From: Gongronella butleri
Lineage: Eukaryota > Mucoromycota > Mucoromycetes > Mucorales > Cunninghamellaceae
DNA: 64,000 bases
Assembly: GCA_025201375.1 (NCBI GenBank)
Contig: JAIWZP010000022.1
Coordinates: 124,001 to 188,000 of the forward strand
Direction of reading: 5' to 3'
Positions 37,311 through 48,110 of the stretch are shown here, one piece after another (the stretch's first letter is position 1; the number at the start of each line of letters is the position of its first letter). A program made the translations under genes and the position numbers. Under the pieces are notes generated by a model. It saw only the letters and a program-made list of their open reading frames with translations. It had not been told where the DNA came from and searched no databases.

Positions 37311-39457
37311 ATGCTGCCGCCGAATCTACACCTAACATACAATGATGATATTTTCTTATTTCAATCGGATCAATTCGACACGCTGCGGCAGGCGACCATT
37401 GCGGCGTCCTTTGTGGCCATGATCTCGTCGTTTCTCGTCCTCGTCACCTTTGTGTACATTCTGGTCGTTGACCCAAAGAAAGCAAATCGTATATCCATCC
37501 GCTGCGTCGTGATTGCATGCACCGCCGACGGAATTGATGCGCTTTTCAACATTTTGATGTCGAAATTACCTGGCCCGCAGGCCTTTTGCCGAGCAGCCGG
37601 CATTGTTGCCAACGTGATGCGCCTGATCAGTGCCTCGTTCCTTGCTATTGTCGGCTTCAATCTCGTCTTGATCTTCGTCATCAATGTCAAACGCCGCGAT
37701 CTGCTCGAATACTATTATTATCCCGGCGCCGTCTTGTACGTCACAGTCAGCGCCGTGGTGTCCATCTATTTTGCATCTACAGCGCCGCCTGTCGATGCCC
37801 CTTTTGAGACGTGTTGGTAAGCACCCATGGAAAAAATGGAATTGGGGCCCGTCTTGCACCGACGCGCGCCGATCTGCCTCCGCTGCTCCTCTATTTTTTT
37901 TTTCATTCACCACTCATCTGTTGGATCTAGGTACATGAACTTTATCCTAGAGCGAAGCAACATTACCTTTTCATGGGTAAATAGTCGCCATTGCGCGTCG
38001 TCATTGCTTACAAACGTGCTAAACCGCCTATTTTCGGGCCCCAATTAGATGTGGTATTATGGCTCCTTGTTTTTTATCAACTTTCTCGCCATGGTCTCGT
38101 CCGTGGCGGCGCTCCTCAAGCTCGTGTCCGAACAGCGGTCGCTGCGGCAGCATGTGGACCCCAATTCGTACATGGGCCAGGTCGCGACGAATCACGCAGA
38201 TACCCGCTTCCAGCGCAAGCAAAACGCCATCTTGTCCAAGGTGGTGGTGCGGTGCATCATTTATCCGTTGAGTATGGGCCGGTTAGCAAAAGAAAAAGAA
38301 AAGCGAGGACACGAGACTTATGGACTGCCTTTTATTTTTTTCTAAAAAAAAAAAAAAAAAGTACCCTTGCTAATGAACATTTGGGGCTTTGTGATCCAAT
38401 TGCTGATCACCGTGAATCATCAGCAACCCTCTTTTGCCCTGAGCATGGTCGACACCATCTTTGCATGCCTTGAAGGTAAAAAATCAAGCAAACAAAAAAT
38501 CAAAAAAAAAAAAAAAAAAAAAAGCACACCCACGCGACTTGCGTTGCCCAATGCTTGTCATTGTTGCTTCCCAAACTTTGCCCCGCAAATGAAAAAAAAT
38601 ATAGCGTGTATATACCAACCTTAATTTTTTTTGGGCACCTAGGCTTTTTTGTTGCACTTGTGTATTTTACAGACCCCGCTTTTACGGCGTTTGTGCACGA
38701 CCGTTTGAGTTTCTGGCGCAGCAAGTACGTGGATGAATATCGCCTGGTCGAATTGCGAGCCATGGATCCCAAGGATGGCAGCCAAGCGCACCCGAAATCA
38801 AGAACACTCTTCATCATGCCCATGGAAAAGCCTTCCAATGTGCCAGTCTGGGACTCGGCCATTATTCACAGCGACCCAAAGTCGCGCGACAGCCATCATC
38901 AGGAGTCGATCCACCGCGAGTGCCGTCCCATGAGACGCATTCGCATCCCACCCTCCACTTTGGCGCAATTGGCCGTCAATTACAACATCCGCCAGCTGTC
39001 GTACTGCACTTTGCCCTCTGTCACCGAGGAGCATCTCCCACAGCAGCCGCAATCGCCGCAATCGCCGCACCGCACGCATCATCATCCTCCACAACAGCAT
39101 CCACAAGACTCCATAGCCGCAACATCCATCTCGTCCACGACGCAACTGACGACACCACCCGAAGATATTGACGATGCTGAAGGCAACGTCGTCCACGAGG
39201 TGTTTGTGCCTTACCGCGTCGCGTGGTGGGCGCGCATGTGCCATTGGCTCTTCTCTGGCTATGCCATGAAATACCTTTGCACATCGTCCATCGGCACGTC
39301 GTCGGGCCCCATCTCATCGTCCACCATCGAGCTGCGCTCTTACTCTGCCCATCAACCATCCCCAGATTCATTTGATCGTGATCTGCTGGAAGATCAGACT
39401 TTGGCCGCCAAACGCCGCCTGCAAACCGCCTTGTCCGAGACCACGCGCCATTACTGA
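37311..39457 (+). CDS. Seven-transmembrane receptor (cAMP-receptor/Git3-like GPCR)
   Basis: Five exons (37311-37816, 37931-37976, 38049-38271, 38362-38475, 38643-39457) join in phase to 567 residues. Seven hydrophobic helices can be followed: about 30-52, 65-85, 98-122, 135-153, 185-210, 262-285 and 298-315. The overall plan resembles the fungal and Dictyostelium cAMP-receptor-like or Git3-like GPCR group: a short N-terminus, a conserved Cys in FCRAAG near helix 3, a basic third loop (NHADTRFQRKQNAILSK) and a cytosolic tail of about 250 residues rich in Ser, His and Gln. Ligand and G protein are unknown. The third intron ends in AAG after a poly-A run instead of CAG or TAG. Plasma membrane location is inferred. 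Confidence 0.78.
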
Positions 39458-39756
39458 TCTCTACATCTCTCTTTTTCAAAAAAGAAAAAAAATCTGCCGT
39501 GCCCGTGTACAAATTATTACTAGTAGCTAATTGTCATACTTATGCCCCCTGTTTACGCCCTGTAAATAAAAAAAAAGAAAAGAGGCGTCTTATTGCCCAC
39601 GTCTTTGCATCTCAAAGTCATGTCGCACACCCCTCTTGGTGGATGGTCAATGCGTCGCCGTGCACGCGCCACGAGCTGTCGCCGGCCCAATTTCAAGGTC
39701 TTTTTCATGAAAACATCAAAATACATGCAAAATGCTAAATGTTTTATTTCTTTAAT

Positions 39757-40890
39757 CTAGTTTTCATCGCTATCCGGGTCATCGTCGTCGCTATCTGAGC
39801 CATTGTCATTGTCATCCTCATTGTCATCCTCTTTGCTTTCCAATCCCTCGATGAAATCAAGATCGTCATTGCCTTCCTTGTCTGATGCATTGTCATTGGC
39901 GCGCTCCTTCTTTGCCCTAAGCTTCTCGAGAATGACCTTGGCTGTGTTGAAAACGCCAGCGGTCGGTGCGCCACAGGCAAAGCATTTTTTGTTGGTGCGG
40001 TAGTGGTCAATGGCGCATTTTTCGCAAAAGTAGTGATTGCAGCGCGTCACGACGGGATTGGTGAATTCGTTGCGGCAGATCAGGCAGGCAAAAGGCACGT
40101 CTTCGTCGTCATCCGAATCCGAGATCTCGTATTTGCTGGGATCCTCGGTGCCCTTTTTCTGCGCCTCCTCCCATTCCTTGTCCAGCTCCCACCCTGATTT
40201 GTAATCCCCGCGGTCATGCAAAAAGATACACGAATCGCCATAGCCACAAAAGCCAGTCTCTGCAACAAAAAAAAATGCCAATGGCGTCAATACACCTGAT
40301 TGATTGTCCCATTTACCTCCATTTTTGTTGGTTTTTTGATTTTTACCTTTGTAATCCTTGCAAACATTAGGTTGGTAATCGAATTGGGCCGTGACACGCA
40401 GATTGGCAGGCGCCTTTTGCGGACCAACTTGCATCTTTTTGTCCTTGGCTTCGCGCTTGGGGACGAGATCAGGCTTGCTTTTCTTCTTGGCAGCCATGCC
40501 TGCATCGACAGCCTTGTTCATGGCGTCAATTGCCGCCGTCTCGAGGTCGTATTCCGTGGTATAGCGAGTGGCGTCATCACGCTTGATTGTCGTCGATCGG
40601 TCAGCCGCGTATTGGCCGCCAAGCAGGTCCTCAGCGTCGTCATCATCCTGTCCATCATCCCCACCCACTTTGAATCGCTTTCGTCGCGCTGTGCTCTGCA
40701 CCAGCGGATGCTTTAGCGTCTTGCGTTCCTTGGTAACCACCTCGGAGACGATGGCTTCCTGATCGTCGTCGTCGTCGCTGTGTTTCGCTGTTGTGTCTTG
40801 CTTTTGTCTCTTGCGGATATTCTTGGTCGACCGCTTTTTAAAAAAAGGCACCTTATCAGTCGGTGCGGATATCAGTTCTTGATCAGCCAT
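39757..40890 (-). CDS. CWC24: Pre-mRNA splicing factor CWC24 / RNF113 homologue
   Basis: This is a spliceosomal protein with a CCCH zinc finger followed by a RING finger; yeast Cwc24 acts in the activated spliceosome near the 5' splice site. Two exons (40890-40347 and 40259-39757) encode 348 residues. The 87-bp intron has no stop, so the unspliced frame is also open, but removing it restores the CCCH finger: [22 protein letters not shown] (C-x8-C-x5-C-x3-H), written across the junction DYK/ETGF. The RING has CLIC, [9 protein letters not shown] and CFAC at about residues 260-300. The N-terminal part holds the basic [14 protein letters not shown] start and [11 protein letters not shown], typical of the family. 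An acidic tail ends the protein. Confidence 0.93.
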   Translation of the reverse strand: [377 protein letters not shown]

Positions 40891-41576
40891 GGAAAGAAAG
40901 GTGGAGTAAAAAAAAAAGAGTGAATACGAGAGAAAGAGGGAGAAGAAAGGGGAAACAGCGACGCAGCAAAGAAAATCCTTGGAATTCGGCTCCTGATTGG
41001 TCAACTCAAAAGCCCCGCGCAGGGTGTGTCTCAACCAAACGAAAAAAAAAAAAAAAGACTGTGCGCCATGTTGCACGCAGATATTATTTTGGGCAAGCCA
41101 GTGCGCCATCTGCCAATCAGCCGCTATAAGAGCTTCCAGACGCGTCGCAAAGTGAAATAGCAAGCTAAAGAACTCGAATTGGACGCGACTTGTTCACTTG
41201 CAGGGTTGTCAGAGCCACTCGTGGGGCATGACACGATCAGAATTAGCCGTTGCGAGGCTCTTCATGATAAAATACATATCCAAGAATCAAGTCTAGCTTA
41301 CAAACATGAGCCTACTCATCTGTATTGATCAACAATAGCTCCAATGACATGAAATTTTGTATAAACAATGGTCTGGATGTTCAAAATAGAATATAAAATT
41401 ATGACATGGATATAGCGAGCGGATTTTTGAAATAGATTAAAAATGGAGAAGCGTCACGCGACGCGACACGTACTACCCAAGCGTGTACAATAGCCTGTGG
41501 AGGCGAATTGGCATTATGAATCAATATATATCTCCAATTATTCTGAGACAATCATGGAGGTGTTGTCTGATTATTT
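40891..41576. other. Spacer, no gene seen
   Basis: This covers the CWC24 upstream region followed by AT-rich DNA with no protein-like frame. The Fanzor-like coding sequence becomes recognisable only after about 41580. Confidence 0.4.
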
Positions 41577-41710
41577 TTGTCAATTCCTTTTAGGGCACAT
41601 GCGTCGTCATGCCGGAGCGCAGCGTGTCAAATTGTCAAATTCATCCTCCTCCAGCAATTGGCCGCCTGGAAGCCGGACGAATTGGGACACCATCCTTTCC
41701 ATGATCATGC

Positions 41711-43230
41711 ATGCATGCCCGCCACGCGCCCACGCTTTTTGACAATCAATGCCGAAGCCTGCACCAGCTGACGCAAGGTGTCGTCTTTGGCAAGGCTTTT
41801 GCTGGCGTGGTGATGACGGACAGTGTCCAGCTGCACGTTTCGTTCAAGCGCCTTTATGGCATGCCCAAGGCGCCGGCCTCCTTGACGGACAAGGACGTTG
41901 CGGCGCTCCAGGATCTGACGGGTTTTTCGGCATCGGGCATTGATCCGGGTCGGAAATGCTGCATTGTCACGGCTGCGTACACCCCCGCCGAGGGCGACAT
42001 TGACGCGCTTGATACGGCACGCGCGGTGCGGCGTGTCACGCTGCCTGAGTACAAAGCCATTGTTGCCGGCGAAAAGAATCGCCAGCAGCAACTCGAAAGC
42101 CAGAAGCGGCGTCCAGCGCCGCCGTCGGAAGCCCACACAACGACCAAAGAACTTGAAAGCCAGACGCCAGTGTGCCGCACAATCGACCTCGCCACATTTC
42201 GGCAGCACGTCGCGTATAAGACGCGCTACGCGCCCGCCATCAATAACTTTTATTTTGAACGTGCCGCCCAAGATCGCTTCGCCGCTTACCGTGGCAAACA
42301 GCGTGCAATTGCTACCACAGCCAACATCCTCGTGTCTGGAGCCAGGAAGTACAACGAGTCGCAGCGAGACATGGGCCAATTGCGGCGCAATCGGCGTGCA
42401 AGACGAAAAAAAACGGCGCGACGACGATTGGCGCGCGCCGCTGCCGCCGATCAGCGCCTTGTGGAATTGCAACAACAACAGCAACAGATACAGGCAGCAA
42501 CAACCCTCGCGCGTGAGGCGCAGCAACAACAGCAACGACGAGCAGACGGCTTGTTGCGCAGCATCATCGGTCAAGATGCGGCCGCTGGCGTCAAAATGGC
42601 ACACTTTTTTATTTTTTATTTTTCCAGACAAGTCATGCGCCAAGCTAAACGACAATTCATGGGCAAGAGCCCTGTGCAAGATGGCGTCCCCATTGTCGCT
42701 TTTGGCACGGGCCTTGTTCGCAAGGAGGCTGTGCGTTTGCGTGGTCTTCTCCCAGTCGGCCGCTCCAGTGTGGTGCTGAAGCACCTGGAGCAACGACAAT
42801 ACCGCGGCCTGGCTGCCGTGGTTCGCACAGATGAGTACAAATCGTCAAAGATAGATCAACTCAAGGCAATGGGCATGGAAGAAAAAATCCTCACATATTT
42901 TTTTTTTTTTAAAAAAAAAAGACATGTTGGGCATGCGGCAGTCCAGCGCGTGAACCACGACGACTGGACGAGCAAGGAAACGACGCATATCCTCTCTACG
43001 CGACGCTCCTCTGCAACCCCTGCCAGCGAACCATGGGCCGCAACAACAATGCCACCGCAAATATGCTCGCAATTCTTGTTGAACAAACGAGCAATGGCCG
43101 CCGCCCACCTGGATTGACACGTCCACCTCGCCGCACCGATGTCCCCGCCACAGCCACGACGCCTCGTGCCAACGACACCCCCCACAACGACACCTCGTGC
43201 CGACAACATTGCCGCCATGACCACGACTGA
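41711..43230 (+). CDS. TnpB/Fanzor-like RuvC nuclease homologue, copy 1 (likely decayed)
   Basis: This belongs to the eukaryotic TnpB relatives called Fanzor, RNA-guided nucleases often carried by transposons. The long frame plus a proposed 56-bp GC-AG intron (42866-42921) gives about 487 codons. RuvC-I is SGIDPGRK at about residue 76. Next come LPEYKA and a basic helical insert (RRNRRARRKKTARRR) with poly-Gln. RuvC-II is RTDEYKSSK near residue 372. After the intron a zinc ribbon has CWAC and CNPC, and RuvC-III is RNNNATANM at 43039-43065. The canonical RuvC-III acid (RDxNAA) is Asn here. Upstream, RPRFLTINAEACTS lies in another frame (to about 41765) and fits the family just before QLTQGVVFGKAF, implying a frameshift and a broken N-terminus. 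Family assignment is good; activity is doubtful. Confidence 0.72.
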
Positions 43231-43524
43231 CGCCCCCGCCGCCACAACCACGCTTCGCGCAGATAACACAGCCGCCACGACCATGCCCCCAGCTCGCAAT
43301 TCTCGCCGACGACCGACCCCAAGGGAAAAAATGGCGGTTGAAAACACCGCTTGACGATTTTTTTGTGCTGCGGCATCGTGTCTTTGGTATTTCTTTCTTT
43401 CGCTCTCTTTTTTTTTTTTTTTCTTTTTTCTTTTTTCTTTCGCTCACTTTTTCTTCATTCCGCCATTCCACCAAGCAGATGCGCGTCTTTGATGACAAAA
43501 TCAGGCACATCTTTGCTTTTAAAG

Positions 43525-44023
43525 AAGTGTATCAAGGACGGGGTTAAAAGCAATTCCATTTTAATCGCTCTCTACAAGCGACAGGCGAGGGTGACCCTCA
43601 AGATCAGCCACCACGCTCGACACAAGCAGCGCATCACCATCGACCTAGATGAAGCCGACGTAAGTTCCAAGCAGCACCACTCGTAGCATGCTCGTCGCGT
43701 CCTCTATCTAAACTGAATCGCGGCCCCTCATCAAGCCCCTGTCGTCAATGTGTCCGATCCAATTCGGTCATTGCTGGCGCAATCAATGGCAATGTCAGGC
43801 TCATTCATCAAATATGAGGGGAAAAGGATCATTTCAGGCGAATTTTGCATTCAAATTCAACGTTTTCTTTGTTCAAAAGGCTGGCCCGTCGACCACTGCC
43901 GTGCAGCCTCCCACGACCCCCATCACGGTGCAGCCGCCCACGCCCACTCCAACCTCATTGGATGACGAGACGCCAGACGAAGACCTGCACGACTTGATTT
44001 ACAAGTTTGACGTCCGCGCTGTG
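43525..44023 (+). pseudogene. TnpB/Fanzor-like remnant, copy 2 (N-terminal part)
   Basis: A clean exon (43525-43659) encodes KDGVKSNSILIALYKRQ, ..., HKQRITIDLDEAD and ends at GTAAGT. A second coding stretch from about 43746 reads VNVSDPIRSLLAQSM, SGSFIKYEGKRIISG and then, in a shifted frame, FKFNVFFVQKAGP, a Pro/Thr linker and DLIYKFDVRAV before GTAAGA. It aligns by eye with copy 1 (FLTINAEA, GVVFGKAFAGVV, LHVSFKRLYGMPKAP, then the segment before GIDPG). The expected RuvC-I exon was not found after it. This is an inference from short matched phrases, so the family call is moderate. Confidence 0.45.
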
Positions 44024-45386
44024 GTAAGATGTCACTTCAATTCCACTGGAATGGTACATTTACGTGCACGACAAGTGGCCGCCAATGCGACATTATGGCG
44101 GCAAAGCTTCTCCTGTGCGACAACCTGCACGACATGGTCCCGTCGAACACACTGCTTTATCTCGCAAAAAATTGCCACGAGCGAGGAAGAAAACGGCAAC
44201 GCAGCAGCGAGCGGAAGCGTGGCTCTTTGCGAAGACTTTGCCTGCGCAACAACACCATCATGGCTACGTATCCTTACTGAGACACTCAAAGATGCCAAGC
44301 TGGAGCTTATGGAATTGTACAATAAATAAAAAAAATGCATATTTACCCAACAAGCGACTTTTTCTCCCTGTCCACCCACTTTTTTTTTTTTTTTTTACCA
44401 GCGGGGCAAACCAATGCCGAAAGCCATCAAGCACGCGTGCACGTTATTTTGCACAATACTTTAAAAAGTATGAATTCGTGCCTCCGGTCTCCGCCTGCCC
44501 AGGTTTTGGCCAGTCATGCGAGGCTCTAGCTTGCATTTTAGATGTTTTCAAAGGTGTAGAAACTCGTTGTCATGTTTAAATTGCATGTTCAATTTCTCAA
44601 TTTCGAGTTCTTAGCAATTTGGCTCAAATTTCGCGGTTTGGTCTAATAAAATTACCTTAAAACTGCTTGAATCGTCCTTTTGTTCCGCTGCCTAATGTAA
44701 GATTTAATTTAGAATAGAATAACTTCTCACACGGTGTCCGTTAACTTGATAAAATTTCGAGGAAATTGCACTTTACGACATTTTTTTTGACTTTTGGCGG
44801 TAAATGTGCGATTTTTTCCTTATGCTAAGATTGCACGGCGCGAAAAAGTAACACTTACACCACTCGATTCTAAATTATATTTTCCTTTCAGGGGCGACGC
44901 CTTACACACCTTAAAAGCATATTTTTGGGCCTAGCAATGAATTAATTAAAGTAAAACGTCTTGCCGGCTAAGAGCCCAAGACGTTTCTGTGCAAAATTAC
45001 AATCAGCTATGCCACACAAACACGCCAACAAAGCTGTCTCACATCTGTAGTTCTGTATCCGCACGGCGTTCATCTCTGACAGAAAATCGATCATATGGTG
45101 ACATCAAGGAACCTCGAATTGTCCTCCATGAATTCAAGAAGTGGGCTGTGGACGCATGGCATGTGCATTCAACAACAATGCAATAACGCTCGCTTCAATG
45201 CCGTTATCGCCGACGACATCCTTCAAGTGCATGCTACACACATGCCTATCTTTAAGTCACCGCGATGAACTAGCGACGACCAGCGATTAAAACGACCAAA
45301 ATAAAGAAACAGAGTAAGAAGCGGGAAACGGCAACGACGTGGAAGCCAAAAAAAAAATTCACACCACTCTTTCCTTCTTTATTCAG

Positions 45387-46316
45387 GTCATGCTGGATAA
45401 ATCTTTGGCCATCAAAAATATCAAGGGCGTGCATGTTGCTTTCTTTGTCACCAAGATGTCCATGCCACTCTACTTGTCGGGAATTCCTGCATTCGTCGAC
45501 ACGCTGAATGCGCTCTTCTAACCGAAAAAGCATCACGTCCAGCTGAAGAATGCTGCTTTACCCAACCATTGACGAGCAGCATGTGGAGCGCACATTTGAA
45601 TTGGCGACATTGATACGCCGGCCGGCCAACACCCTGACTCATTCCCTCTATCCGACCCCAATGCGTACGTATTGTTCTCGCCGTCGAAGAATGCAGCCAC
45701 GATCAAGTGTAGACAGTGCTATGCCCGCCCATTACATGTTGCCGGCCACTTGCTTTTTTTTCCATTCAAGCAGACATTTGCATCATACCCAAGCGGCAAT
45801 AATTCCACTTTGTTCATCCATTTTCACCATGAAAAGTGACAGAGTGCACGTTCAATGGCACTTTGTACGAACGAAAACGACATGAAGCGTCTTTGAGCTA
45901 GGATACTCCATTTAATGGGGTTGGCTGGACGCGCGACGCGCAACGTGTCAGCATCGGAATATCAATCAATATCGGGCGAGATCAACCGGGCGTTGAATCA
46001 ACGTGCACGCAAGAAGCAGCGGCTGGCTCGTCAGCAAGCGACCATTGAAGACCTTGAAGCAAGCATACCCGAGCATCACACGACAACGACACAAAGGAAG
46101 CACACATCCCGAAATTAACGCACGACACAACCGCCGCCGGCGCCATCGGAAAGCCGTCATGCGACAAGCCGCCCGTGCCGCGCGCCATTTGACGTTGCAA
46201 GACGAACAGCGGGCGATTGAAGGTGCCATTGAGGCGATCGAGGTACGCGACGCTTCACGACCAATGGTGACGAGACCGAGGCAGACTCCACAGACGCGTT
46301 CATTTCGGACCTAGAC
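45387..46316 (+). pseudogene. TnpB/Fanzor-like remnant, copy 3 (decayed)
   Basis: Broken frames run in the order expected for copy 1. After an acceptor at 45386 comes KSLAIKNIKGVHVAFFVTKM, truncated by a stop at 45520. SDRVHVQWHFVRTKTT near 45835 resembles DSVQLHVSFKRL of copy 1. GLAGRATRNVSASEYQS near 45920 resembles the GIDPGRK to LPEYK segment but has lost the catalytic Asp and Pro. RHNRRRRHRKAV followed by RAARHLTLQDEQR near 46125 resembles the basic helical insert. Stops and frameshifts separate the pieces, and no RuvC-II or zinc ribbon follows. Confidence 0.42.
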
Positions 46317-46831
46317 ATCCTAAGAAAAGTGATACGCGCCCGTTTTCCAAAATTTTAAACCTGTTGATGCACCAAATTCGAAGATTTCCGACGCGATTGC
46401 TAAGCAAGAGAAGACAAGAACCCATTTTTTCAATGCGACTCGTAGTCAAATGATCAGATCCCTCCCACTAGAAGCAAAGCGGCGCAGAAAAAAAATAAAA
46501 TATTCAGCCTCATTGACGTGTTTTTCTTTTTAAATAAATAAATCAAGCGAGACGCCTTTTTTTTTATGCCATCCAGACCTAACTGGCTCATCTTTTGTGG
46601 CCAACGCCTTGATTCCGCTTGCGCGTGTCGACTTGAGCGGCGTGATTGCTTCAGGGGGGCTGCAACGAGCCCATCTACAACAGTGACGGGCTAATATCGG
46701 GTTTCTTGGCGCGTTTTGAGGCACTAATTGGTCTGGAACGAGTAATCAAAGCAAGCACGGCGTGGCCCAGTGTACGGCGGGGATTAAATGCCCGATTGCG
46801 CAGAAAGTTCCCCACGCGCATGAAATTTCAT

Positions 46832-46866
<35 letters not shown>

Positions 46867-48110
46867 AATTTCTTGCAAATATCGACTCATTGCGGCCCGC
46901 GTGCATGGAATTAGCGCTCACACAACAGCAATAATATTATAATAAAAAGAAGCGGCTGATACAGGTACAGCATGAATGAGCAAGCCACCTGTTTGAAATG
47001 ACTTTTTTTTTTTGGCACCAGGTCATGTTATTTGCGTGAATAGCTTGTACCTCCGGCAGATGATGATGATGCAGTCCTGTCTGCTGCCCCCTGGATGACG
47101 GCTCGCCTGTGTTCCAACCTCGTGATTGCCTTTCTTTAGCTCGAAATGTTACCAAACCAAGAAAATTCTTGTTTTTTTTGTTTTTGTATACCTCCTTGCG
47201 TGTCTTCGCCTATTGACGCCGTGTGCCAGACACGTCAGGGAGTTCTTGGAGAGAGTGGACCATGAAAAGCGCACGACGCACTGCAAATCGACAAAAAAAA
47301 AACGTGTGGAGAGGGGACATGGCGGATTTTGAGTCAATTTGCGGGAATGCGACCAATGTGTCAATCAATTGAGCGTGGGTTTTATTCGGGGCGCAACGCT
47401 AGCGTTTTTCTCACTAGAAAGTATGATGTAATGGGGGGCCAAGGTGCCGTTGCAAGTTCCCTGATGGCATCCATTTGATGCCTTTATTCCAATTGAATGC
47501 CGATGAAGGCAATAAATGAGCGGAGCGTGCTCTGAATTACGCAATGCCCGCGCCAATTGCTCGTGCCTGGACGATGGAGGACGTGTTACACCAAATGGGC
47601 CACGGTTGCAATGTATTGTTTGCCAAAGAAACCCTGGGTGTCGATCAAAAATAGTGTTTGCGACGACGACGGGTGTCGCACCACACGGATAAACATTGTG
47701 TGATGGAATAGCCATCTGGTGTGTGAAAACCTTGTTGAGAGATGCAAATAAAAAAAAGGGAGCGGGCTTCCCCACGCTTCACGTCAGTGTGATCTGCGTC
47801 AAACCACGCCAATCGATTAAGGTCGCACAACGACATTGCTGAAATGGGTCAGGCACCATTTTTTATTCCATTGAGGGCGTCATCACCTGAGAACAAAAGA
47901 TGCATGACCTATTCCAGAGCCACATATAATAAAAAAAGAGCTGGTCTGTGTGCAATTGGATCCGCAGTCATTCGTGGATAAAATATCATCAAGAGGTCAT
48001 TTTAGGCAGCTTCATTGAGCCTCTTTTATTGTTCTTCCTTCTCTCTTTTTTATTTTTGGTTCAATTGTCCCCTTTTTCTTTCTTTGCCCCCCCTTTTTTT
48101 TTCTTTTGTC
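46317..48110. other. Spacer with fragments, no gene called
   Basis: A protein-like phrase ISGFLARFEALIGLERVI is encoded near 46695 and may be another transposon fragment. A T run of about 26 lies at about 46839-46864. A TATA-like ATATAATAAA near 47924 may belong to the F-box-like gene starting at 48111. Confidence 0.35.

Noticed and set aside
41705..42799. 364-codon minus-strand ORF opposite the Fanzor-like gene
   Set aside because: No recognisable motif; composition matches an antisense shadow of the GC-rich plus-strand frame.
44029..44579. Overlapping ORFs after Fanzor-like copy 2
   Set aside because: They have basic, Cys-containing phrases but no RuvC or zinc-ribbon order, so I could not assign them to the Fanzor remnant.
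47365..47775. 136-codon minus-strand ORF
   Set aside because: No family features, no start context, and composition typical of non-coding DNA in this window.
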